Shown: one piece after another, positions 55,859-64,000 of the stretch | Numbering within the stretch: the stretch's first letter is position 1 | How the letters are laid out: each line of letters opens with the position of its first letter | Source of the DNA: Sorghum bicolor | Lineage: Eukaryota; Streptophyta; Magnoliopsida; Poales; Poaceae | Length of the DNA stretch: 64,000 bases | Assembly (NCBI RefSeq): GCF_000003195.3 | Contig: NC_012870.2 | Location: 1,645,501-1,709,500 of the forward strand | Reading direction: 5' to 3' | Notes under the pieces: generated by a model | Seen by the model: only the letters and a program-made list of their open reading frames with translations | The model's database searches: none | Told to the model about the DNA's origin: nothing | Program-made: the position numbers and the translations under genes

Positions 55859-56076
55859 GGCCTTGTTTAGTTCCTCACAATTTTTATAAAATTTTTTAGA
55901 TTCTCCATTACATCAAATCTTGCGACACATGTATGAAAGATTAAATATAGATTAAAAAAATTAATTGTACATTTTAATTGTAATTTATGAGACAAATCTT
56001 TTAAACCTAATTAGTTCATGATTCAATAATATTTATCAAATACAAACGAAAATATTACTATGCTTATTTTGCAAAA
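55859..56076. mobile_element. Tourist MITE, right end lost
   Basis: Starts GGCCTTGTTTAGTTCCTC and keeps the interior up to AATATTACTATGC, then runs directly into the next family member at 56077. Confidence 0.8.
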
Positions 56077-56317
56077 CCTTGTTTAGTTCCAAAATTTTTT
56101 GCAAAACAGGTACTGTAGCACTTTCGTTTGTTTGTGACAAATATTATCCAAACATGGACTAACTAGGCTCAAAAGATTCATCTCATCAATTCCGACCAAA
56201 CTATATAATTAGTTTTTATTTTTGTCTATATTTAATACTCCATGCATGCGTCTAAAGATTCGATGTGATGGGGAATCTGAAAAATTTTGCAAAATTTTTT
56301 GGGAAGTAAACAAGGCC
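56077..56317. mobile_element. Tourist MITE (GGCCTTGTTTAGTT family)
   Basis: Starts CCTTGTTTAGTTCC and ends GAAGTAAACAAGGCC, with the full interior. It follows 55859-56076 without a gap, in opposite orientation. Confidence 0.85.
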
Positions 56318-56803
56318 TTAATGCAGAGGGAAAAAAGAAAGAAAGCAAAAGAAGGCATCAATGAGGAGGGTGAGCGTGTCTATCTATTCTAAGCCGCCCA
56401 TGTTGACCTTGACTCACCCACAACCAGCCGAGCCCAGAACCGGGTCAAGGCCCACCAGCAAGGCACTATCCCATCATCATCATCAGGGCCGTCGATTACC
56501 TGCCTTGGACGGCGGCGATTGCTCCATTGATGATATACGCCTACAGCAGTGCCATCGCCGTGCTGCTTCCGTAAAGCGCCGCATTTACAAGACCTGGTCC
56601 TGAGCGTACAGAGCATATCAAATGCATCATCATCGTCTGGAGCTGATGCACCTGAAGAGAGAGATGAGATCCCTGAGGATTTCGTCAGATGCGAAGTGGA
56701 AAGTTGTTCGTCTCCTGTGGTCGAAATCGAAACTCGTCAGCAGCTGGAAGGAAGCTGCAGCAGTCAAGTCAACCATGACATGAGCCATCCCGGTAAAAAC
56801 TAA
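56318..56803. other. intergenic, uncertain short open frames
   Basis: Moderately GC-rich, with open frames at 56361-56603 and 56549-56803 (+). The predicted peptides have no domain I recognise and their frames overlap. A small gene is possible but not supported. Confidence 0.3.
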
Positions 56804-57046
56804 GGCCTTGTTTACTTTTCAGAAAAATTTGCAAAATTTTTCACATTCCCTGTCACATCGAATCTTTAGACGTATGCATTGAGTATTAAATATAGACGAA
56901 AATAAAAACTAATTGCACAGTTTGGTCGAAATTGACGAGACGAATCTTTTCAGTCTAGTTAGTCCATGATTGGACAATATTTGTCAAATACAAACGAAAG
57001 TGCTACAGTGTCCATTTCCCAAAATTTTTCGGAACTAAACAAGGCC
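56804..57046. mobile_element. Tourist MITE (GGCCTTGTTTAGTT family)
   Basis: Complete: TAA at 56801-56803 and 57047-57049, ends GGCCTTGTTTACTTTTC and GGAACTAAACAAGGCC, 243 bp. About 550 bp upstream of the receptor kinase start, so within its promoter. Confidence 0.93.
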
Positions 57047-57598
57047 TAAAAAGAAGCATGGCTTAATGGACTGTCAACGCTGTCGACAACGAACGGGAGG
57101 TTTGATCTCACATTTTGACCCGACAATTATGCCGTTCCTCTGTTGTGTTGTTTCTACGGGAGTCCTAGTAATTTCAGTTGTGGTTTTCTTCGAGTGTGCG
57201 TCACTGTCAGTCAGTCACTAGCGCTCTACTACACGCTTGGACATTTTCCAAGCTCCATCTATGGACTATTGGTAGCCTCACTTCTACCAGTATACAATTT
57301 TCTTCTCTGTCTCGCCCGGTCCCGGTCTCCTCCCCTGCCTGTTCTACCACTACCAGTCCTCCCACATCCTTCCTCCCCCTCTTGCCAAGACCAAGATTCA
57401 CGCGAAATAAACCTTACAATTGCAGAGGAGAAGAGAAGACGCCATGGCACATGCGAGAAGGTGGAGCTGCGGTTGGCTGCCTTGATGACTAGCTAGCTGC
57501 CTCTCCGTCTGCCATCGGCCATCTCCATCGGAGAAACACAAAGGATTAAACGAATCAGAGGAGCCAGACGCCCCCCCGAATCGCCGGAAAAGATCAAG

Positions 57599-60175
57599 AT
57601 GCGGCCTTTGCGGCGAAGCTCCGGGGATCTTGCGGCCTTCGGCTGCTGCCTCTTCCTCCTCCTCCCGCTGCTGTCCCGCGGCGCCGACATGCCGGTGGGT
57701 TCGACCCTGTCGCCGGGCAACTCGGCGACGTGGACGTCGCCCAACAGCACCTTCTCGCTCGGCTTCACGGCGTCCGCGTCCTCCCCGTCGCTCTTCGTCG
57801 CCGCCATCTCCTACGCCGGCGGAGTGCCCGTCTGGTCCGCGGGCGATGGCGCCGCCGTTGACTCGAGGGGCTCGCTCCGCCTCTCGTCCAACGGCGACCT
57901 CCAGCTCGTCAACGGCTCCGGTACCGTGCTCTGGTCGACCAACACGGGGGGTCAGAACGTGTCCGCCGCGGCCGTCCAGGAGAGCGGCAACCTCGTGCTC
58001 AAGGACTCCCGCGGCGCCACGCTGTGGCAGTCGTTCGACCACCCCACCGACACGGTGGTGATGTCGCAGAACTTCACCTCCGGGATGAACCTCACCTCGG
58101 GCTCCTACGTCTTCTCCGTCGACAAGGCCACGGGCAACCTCACGCTCCGGTGGACCAGCGCCGCCACCACCGTCACCTACTTCAACAAGGGGTACAACAC
58201 CTCCTTCACGGGGAACAAGACGCTGACCTCGCCCACGCTCACGATGCAGACCAACGGCATCGTCTCCCTCACCGACGGCACCCTCACCTCCCCCGTCGTC
58301 GTCGCCTACAGCAGCAACTACGGCGAGAGCGGCGACATGATGCGGTTCGTCCGCCTCGACGCGGACGGCAACTTCCGCGCCTACAGCGCCGCCCGGGGCA
58401 GCAACACCGCCACGGAGCAGTGGTCGGCGGTGGCGGACCAGTGCCAGGTGTTCGGCTACTGCGGCAACATGGGCGTGTGCAGCTACAACGGCACGGCGCC
58501 GGTGTGCGGGTGCCCGTCGCAGAACTTCCAGCTCACCGACGCTTCCAAGCCGCGCGGCGGGTGCACGCGCAAGGCCGACCTCGCCAGCTGCCCCGGCAAC
58601 TCCACCATGCTCCAGCTCGACAACACGCAGTTCCTCACCTACCCGCCGGAGATCACCACGGAGCAGTTCTTCGTCGGAATCACCGCCTGCCGCCTCAACT
58701 GCCTCTCGGGAAGCTCCTGCGTCGCGTCCACCGCGCTCTCCGACGGCTCGGGCCTCTGCTTCCTCAAGGTCTCCAACTTCGTGAGCGGCTACCAGTCGGC
58801 CGCGCTGCCCAGCACGTCTTTCGTCAAGGTCTGCTACCCGCCGCAGCCCAACCCGGTCCCGGGCAGCACCACAGGCGCGCCGTCGCGGGGCGGCCCCGGC
58901 GTCCGCGCCTGGGTCGTCGCGGTCGTGGTCCTGGCCGTGGTCTCCGGTCTGGTGCTCTGCGAGTGGGCGCTCTGGTGGTTCTTCTGCCGGCACAGCCCCA
59001 AGTTCGGTCCGGCGTCGGCGCAGTACGCGCTGCTGGAGTACGCGTCGGGCGCGCCGGTGCAGTTCTCGTACCGCGAGATGCAGCGGTCCACCAAGGGGTT
59101 CAAGGAGAAGCTGGGCGCCGGCGGGTTCGGCGCCGTGTACCGCGGCGTGCTGGCGAACCGGACGGTGGTGGCGGTGAAGCAGCTGGAGGGGATCGAGCAG
59201 GGGGAGAAGCAGTTCCGGATGGAGGTGGCCACCATCAGCAGCACGCACCACCTCAACCTGGTCCGCCTCATCGGCTTCTGCTCCGAGGGCCGGCACCGGC
59301 TGCTGGTGTACGAGTTCATGAAGAACGGGTCGCTGGACGCGTTCCTCTTCGGCGGCGACCGCGACGCGCCGCCGCCGGGCGGGAAGATGCCGTGGCCGAC
59401 GCGGTTCGCGGTGGCCGTCGGCACGGCACGGGGCATCACGTACCTGCACGAGGAGTGCCGCGACTGCATCGTGCACTGCGACATCAAGCCCGAGAACATC
59501 CTCCTGGACGAGCACTTCAACGCCAAGGTGTCCGACTTCGGGCTGGCCAAGCTGGTGAACCCCAAGGACCACCGCCACCGGACGCTCACCAGCGTGCGCG
59601 GCACCAGGGGTTACCTGGCGCCGGAGTGGCTCGCCAACCTGCCGATCACGGCCAAGTCCGACGTGTACAGCTACGGGATGGTGCTGCTGGAGACCGTCAG
59701 TGGCCGCCGCAACTTCGACGTGTCGGAGGAGACCGGCAGGAAGAAGTTCTCGGTGTGGGCGTACGAGGAGTACGAGAGGGGAAACCTCGCCGGCATCGTC
59801 GACAGGAGGCTCCCCGCGGAGGACCTCGACATGGCGCAGGTGGAGCGCGCTGTGCAGGTGAGCTTCTGGTGCATCCAGGAGCAGCCGGCGCAGCGCCCGT
59901 CCATGGGGAAGGTGGTGCAGATGCTGGAAGGGGTCATGGAGCTGGAGAGGCCGCCGCCCCCGAAGTCGTCCGACAGTTTTCTGAGCACCACCACGGCCAC
60001 CAGTGCCGTCAGCTCCAGCATGGTCTCGACGGTCGTCTCGTCGGGGGCTCCGGTCGCGCCCGCGCCATCGCCCACCCTGGAGCAGGAGATGGCGCTGGGC
60101 CGCTCCGAGTCGGCCAGGAACCGTGAGCGCGTGTCGCGGCAGCTGCTGTCGCCGCAGCCGTACATGACGATGTGA
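57599..60175 (+). CDS. G-type lectin S-receptor-like Ser/Thr protein kinase, intronless
   Basis: Plasma-membrane receptor kinase of 858 residues; the ligand is unknown. Order: signal peptide 1-29; bulb-lectin (B-lectin) domain about 34-150 with NGDLQLVNGSGTVLWSTN and the conserved TLWQSFDHPTDT; EGF-like Cys cluster about 282-305 (CQVFGYCGNMGVCSYNG); PAN/apple-like Cys-rich region about 322-412; single membrane segment 436-463; kinase 500-780. Kinase residues present: glycine loop GAGGFG (507-512), Lys527, Glu542, catalytic HCD 626-628 within IVHCDIKPENILL, DFG 646-648, APEW. The residue before the catalytic Asp is Cys, so this is a non-RD kinase, a class often linked to innate immunity. The Ser/Thr-rich tail (790-830) may be phosphorylated. 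No stop or frameshift is seen. The start at 57599 is the first ATG giving a signal peptide. Confidence 0.95.
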   Translation: MRPLRRSSGDLAAFGCCLFLLLPLLSRGADMPVGSTLSPGNSATWTSPNSTFSLGFTASASSPSLFVAAISYAGGVPVWSAGDGAAVDSRGSLRLSSNGDLQLVNGSGTVLWSTNTGGQNVSAAAVQESGNLVLKDSRGATLWQSFDHPTDTVVMSQNFTSGMNLTSGSYVFSVDKATGNLTLRWTSAATTVTYFNKGYNTSFTGNKTLTSPTLTMQTNGIVSLTDGTLTSPVVVAYSSNYGESGDMMRFVRLDADGNFRAYSAARGSNTATEQWSAVADQCQVFGYCGNMGVCSYNGTAPVCGCPSQNFQLTDASKPRGGCTRKADLASCPGNSTMLQLDNTQFLTYPPEITTEQFFVGITACRLNCLSGSSCVASTALSDGSGLCFLKVSNFVSGYQSAALPSTSFVKVCYPPQPNPVPGSTTGAPSRGGPGVRAWVVAVVVLAVVSGLVLCEWALWWFFCRHSPKFGPASAQYALLEYASGAPVQFSYREMQRSTKGFKEKLGAGGFGAVYRGVLANRTVVAVKQLEGIEQGEKQFRMEVATISSTHHLNLVRLIGFCSEGRHRLLVYEFMKNGSLDAFLFGGDRDAPPPGGKMPWPTRFAVAVGTARGITYLHEECRDCIVHCDIKPENILLDEHFNAKVSDFGLAKLVNPKDHRHRTLTSVRGTRGYLAPEWLANLPITAKSDVYSYGMVLLETVSGRRNFDVSEETGRKKFSVWAYEEYERGNLAGIVDRRLPAEDLDMAQVERAVQVSFWCIQEQPAQRPSMGKVVQMLEGVMELERPPPPKSSDSFLSTTTATSAVSSSMVSTVVSSGAPVAPAPSPTLEQEMALGRSESARNRERVSRQLLSPQPYMTM

Positions 60176-61155
60176 AAAGGCGCGTGTGCGTCATCCTCAT
60201 CCGATCCATGGCAGAGATCATCATCATCCGGCGAACTGGATAGCAAAGCAAAATGATCACACGCAGGCATCCATTCCCAGGAAGAGGAAAATGTACAGAT
60301 TTGTAGAGCGGTTAGGGAATCGACGATATGATTTGCTCTAAGCTCTGGCTGGCGAACCTTGGCGGCAGAACAAACTGATCTTTCACTGGTACTGTGGCTT
60401 CCATATGGCAATACTATGTAATTGTAAGCTTCAAATTCAGATCGAGCTTGATGTTGAGCAATGCAATTTGTACAAAATAACCGGCATATTTTAGTATGGA
60501 CTGTTTGTTTCAAAAACTGATGCAGTAGTTTTTTTAATAACAATTTTGTTTACCTCATCAAGGGAAGTTCAGAGCAGCTCTTGAGGCAAATAGATTGTAT
60601 CATAAATAAATTCATAATAATAATGCGGAGCTGTTAGAGAGTTTGACTATCAGTACTGAATATTGTTGCACTTCTCCTTTTTGTTTTTCTAGAGAAAAAC
60701 TGTTTTGGGTCTCCTGTGTTTCTCGTCTCATCAGTCACTACTCACCAGTCGCCACACTGCCAGGGGATCATTCAGCGAAACATCTCGGTCAGCTTCTGTG
60801 CGGTTCAATGCTAGGGGGATCAAGATGCATCTTGCGCCAAGTTGTCAAAGCAAGTGGCTTGGCCTGGCCACTTGCTTTTCAGATCGAACCCTAATTCAGG
60901 GCTACGATCTGATTGGAACGTACTGCAAACTGCCAAGCCATTGGCCAAAGACCAATAGAGTACGCTGGCGTGTTTAATTCAGATTCAGATAGGGAAAGAG
61001 TAGGTCTGGTGCATTTGCCATTTGGTAATTTCAGAGTCCTTGCTCTGCGCACGTGCTCTGAGAAATGTTGTCTCGCCCAACAAACAAACAGGAATGTTCA
61101 TTTCGCCACCCAGGTTTCTAACTTATAAATTAAAGTTAACTTAAATGACAGAAAT
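60176..61155. other. 3' flank of the receptor kinase, no gene seen
   Basis: 3' UTR and AT-rich spacer. Open frames here are short and unsupported. Confidence 0.45.
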
Positions 61156-61227
61156 GGTTCCATAGTGTAGTGGTTAGCACTCCAGACTTTGAATCTGGCG
61201 ACCTGGGTTCGAATCCCGGTGGGACCT
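61156..61227 (+). tRNA. tRNA-Gln (anticodon TTG)
   Basis: Seventy-two bases fold as a cloverleaf. The acceptor stem GGTTCCA pairs with TGGGACC. The D arm contains TAGTGTAGTGGTTAGCAC. The anticodon stem CCAGA/TCTGG carries the loop CTTTGAA (anticodon TTG). The T arm is GGGTTCGAATCCC. There is no intron and no encoded CCA, as in nuclear tRNA genes. A T-run (61227-61230) follows as the RNA polymerase III terminator. The A and B boxes are intact. Confidence 0.96.
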
Positions 61228-61844
61228 TTTAATTTCCCATTAATTTTTTTTTGGTCTTTAAAATTCACGTTCTGATTAGCTGGTTTCTCATACAGACCCG
61301 CCATGCTACTAGCCAAATTAGCACCAAAAAAAATTGACACATTAAGACCAATGTAATGTAATGTAAAACGTGCCGACTGAAACTGCTACTGGATGGTAAC
61401 CTTCTCTTTTCCGTGTCAAAACAAAAGGGCCAGGTCAACTTACATCATCACTAACAAAGTAGGCGACCAAACTGTGAAGTGTCAACACCACAGTTTAACC
61501 CAGCGATGACCACCTGCTTTGAAAGGCAAGGCTGACTCAAACACGAAATTGCACACCCGTTCTGCGTTTAGTGGCTAGACTTTGTCAAATCCACGGATCA
61601 ATTTGACCGCAACAAAGCTGTTAGTATTGTCAACAGTTCTAGATACGCAGTAGCCAAGAGTCGTGATTACTGACACAAGAAAACCTGTTGCCTGCTGGTG
61701 GCTTGCCTTCAGGGTTGGCCGGTGTATCGCACTTTTCTGTACACAATTTGCGGGGTCTTTTGTCGGAATGCTTCCAGATCACCTCCGAAGAAGGGAAAGA
61801 GTTGAGCTAATAATGAGAGACCATATCTTTTGTTCAAAGCTAAT
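61228..61844. other. intergenic between tRNA-Gln and the COQ10-like gene
   Basis: No gene seen; the part near 61844 is the likely 3' UTR of the minus-strand gene. Confidence 0.45.
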
Positions 61845-64000
61845 CTAGTATTCCACCCAGTTGACATCCAAATCCTTCAGCTTCAGGAGCCATTTCTGGG
61901 CATCTGGGGAAACATTGCCTTTATCAGGTTTCACCCCGTGCTTCTTTGTCATCTCAGATGGGGATTCAGACCGGCTCTCGTCATCCAAGTCGCCTTGCCT
62001 TCTAGGACGTCTTAGTTTAAGAGAGAGAAGGCGTGAAACCTCCTGCACCCCACCCCATTTTTCCAATGCCCGAGCAATGTCGTAACGACCTACCAACAGA
62101 GCATGAAAATCATTTCAAAAGCCAGACAAGGAAACTTCATGACACGACACCAATCTAACTTGCACATCTAACCTGACAACAGGAGCCAATTTTCTGTTTT
62201 TCATGTAATGATGGTATAAAGCTAAAGACATTTGTGCTAAAATGGATAAAACAGCAGCATGAAAGTGCCACAATACTTTTTTTTAAAAAAAAAAATCAAC
62301 AATGGGCTACAGATAATACCTGCCCTCTCAAAAGATTTTCTACTTGGCATATAAGAAGGATCCATCCCCCAACTTTTCTGGAACCGGCTGATCTGTATAT
62401 AGTGATCAGATGCTGATGTCAGAAGTTGAAGAAAAATGTTGAATACAGCATATGACGTTATAAAATTCAATGGATATAGTCACCGAGTGCTAGCTTTCAT
62501 TCATACTAGAAATATAAGGGGACAGTTTTAACTCTGTTTGCAATATATGGTGCAAAACTATTCAAAGAGTAAAAACATGGTTATACCTGTATTCTTGTGC
62601 TAGAATGGATATCTGATAAGCACAGAGGAGGGAGCTAAAGATATATAGTGTTACCTCTTCTTGCAAGTTCTCCAGATTATCCCAATAGCCTCTTGGTTTT
62701 CGATTTTTGTAAGAAAGAGAAAGGTTCATTATGCTGGCAATCTTCCGGAACCCACCCATTCGTGTTATTGCCTTCTCGATATCCACCCTTCCATGAGACC
62801 GGAGATGCTTTCTCTTAGGCATGAAACCATACTGACCATATTCTGCAATGAAATTCTCAAGCTCTGATTTTAGGACCTCAATGTCCTTTTGCAACCCTGG
62901 GACTTTTGGTCTCTGCTTCATGGTACTGGATGAGCAAGACACAGATGCTTGCTCAGATTGCCTGCTTTCAGCATGATAAGCATCTGGGTCTATGGACACA
63001 TCAGAATGAGCTGTGGAGTTGCTACCCTTGGCTCCAGCCTTTTCAATATAATCACGGATTGCACACAAGTTTGATGGAAGATCTTCATATATGACCTGTA
63101 ACAGATTGATGAAAATGAACAGTCTGCTTTACTATCTCTAAAGACATTAAACTTTATCAAAGCATTCAGCTGAAATAATCATCAAGGCACCACATATAAT
63201 TAATCCAAGTAAGAGCACAAAAAAATCAGCCTATTGTCAAAAGCAAGTAAAAAATGTCAGAAACCATGATAAAAACTTTTGGTGTCCTAACTGCTACAGA
63301 ATGTAGTCACCTGGAATTTGAAGAGCTGAAGATACAACATGACTTGTAAAACAAATGCTGTTAAAATAGCTTCAAGTTTTTAATTTGAATATTTGAGAAG
63401 CGTAAGCCACCAAGAAAATGGAAAACCGATCCCTATTAGGTTCTTTAGAGATAATTAAGTTTAAACCAACCAAATACGAAAATTTAACTATACTAAGCTT
63501 ATACCATTTGAGAAGGCATGAAGTATATACCCATTACCATGCAAAGCACTTTACAGTGTGCACATAAAAGCCTACTTTAACCATCTTAAGCTAACAAGTG
63601 AAATGTTATATGAATTAAAGAAAATGCATATGTGGCTTACCTCTTCAAGGATAGACTCAGAGAGAAAGGTGTCCCTATGCATCTTAGTCTCAACCATGTA
63701 CTTCAACAGGGTGTGCTGATCCCCAAGTTGTTCTAAGCGCCATTTCCCTTTAAACGAGTAAAAATCACCCTCAACTTGTTCAAACCTGATCTCTTGCTCA
63801 AATTTTTCACGAAGATCCATAACAACACGGGCATGAAGGACCATATACAGCAGGCCTTTGCAACCCTCCTAGAAAAACGATTGCAAAAGATATAATGCTT
63901 GAAAAAGGAAACGAAGACTATCAGACTGAATATACAGAACTTTCTTTCAGATGAGCACCATGAAAACAATCGAGTGAACCGAAACCAGGATGCAAGAGAA
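61845..64000 (-). CDS. COQ10/START-like (polyketide cyclase/dehydrase family) protein, 3' part, runs off the right edge
   Basis: Partial gene; the first exons lie beyond the window. Visible exons: 63868-63641, 63095-62655, 62392-62320, 62089-61845, phases joining to about 329 residues before the TAG. The first visible exon (EGCKGLLYMVLHARVVMDLR, then FEQVEGDFYSFKGKWRLEQL) is the C-terminal strand and helix part of a START-like Coq10 lipid-binding fold. Next come a Ser-rich linker and a region with MPKRKHLRSHGRVDIEKAI and YKNRKPRGYWDNLENL. The C-terminal exons have SYMPSRKSFERAGRYDIARA and ELEN-like charged helices. This matches the large plant proteins with two cyclase domains, such as Arabidopsis At5g08720; my recall of that match is from memory. 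Function is not known; plastid location is likely for the family but not testable here. Confidence 0.82.

Noticed and set aside
56361..56803. Plus-strand small protein upstream of the receptor kinase
   Set aside because: Two overlapping frames in different phases, no signal peptide or domain; only transcript data could support it.
57398..59578. 726-residue open frame on the minus strand
   Set aside because: It lies wholly antisense to the receptor kinase exon. High GC content removes stops in the opposite frame; the peptide is low-complexity (Arg/Ala/Val/Glu/His) and has no domain.
58024..60126. 700-residue second plus-strand frame in the receptor kinase
   Set aside because: Shadow frame of the same GC-rich exon; composition is low-complexity and no family motif is present.
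63869..64000. A further exon of the COQ10-like gene before the window edge
   Set aside because: The region after the acceptor at 63869-63870 is AT-rich with stops and no family motif; the next exon probably lies beyond the edge.

Overview
The window is nuclear DNA from a grass, most likely a panicoid such as Sorghum. The evidence is the plant gene content, GT-AG introns, GC-rich monocot coding exons, and many Tourist (TAA/TTA target duplication) and Stowaway (TA) MITEs of the type abundant in sorghum. It is a gene-rich euchromatic stretch with accessory DNA between genes. The species call is inference; the gene calls rest on exon joins that I checked for reading phase by hand.

Left part (1-30.9 kb). 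COQ6 (+, 10 exons, 1051-5912) is followed by a nested transposon block (about 6.1-12.8 kb): a minus-strand Ty1/copia element with 98/99 bp LTRs, itself split by a 1.9 kb solo LTR. Next are an RNF170-type RING E3 ligase gene (+, 5 exons, 13266-15755, first intron GC-AG), CPSF100/CPSF2 (-, 18 exons, 26083-17960), a short mTERF-family gene (+, 28274-28888) and an intronless STOP1/ART1-type C2H2 zinc-finger gene (-, 30891-29701). A pseudogene fragment of the RNF170-type gene lies at 27033-27316, next to the mTERF gene, and the DNA after it is also duplicated. This shows a local segmental duplication around CPSF100.

Middle (31-57.5 kb). A nested Stowaway pair, a tandem-repeat element carrying a hAT insertion, a small free-standing inhibitor I9 gene (-, 37354-36802) and an AMT2/3-type ammonium transporter (-, 40942-37855) are followed by about 16 kb without a convincing gene. 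That stretch holds at least ten copies of one Tourist family, a three-level nested insertion (MITE within MITE, with a 2.9 kb solo LTR inside) and a 5'-truncated LINE with intact target duplications.

Right part (57.6-64 kb). A single-exon G-type lectin receptor kinase (+, 57599-60175), a tRNA-Gln(TTG) gene (61156-61227) and the 3' part of a COQ10/START-like lipid-binding protein gene (-, running off the right edge).

The genes are independent housekeeping, transport and signalling genes, not an operon or cluster. I see no CRISPR array, phage or bacterial-type system. The most unusual items are a copia element with no recognisable Gag, the RNF170/mTERF duplication, the triple-nested insertion and the GC-AG intron.
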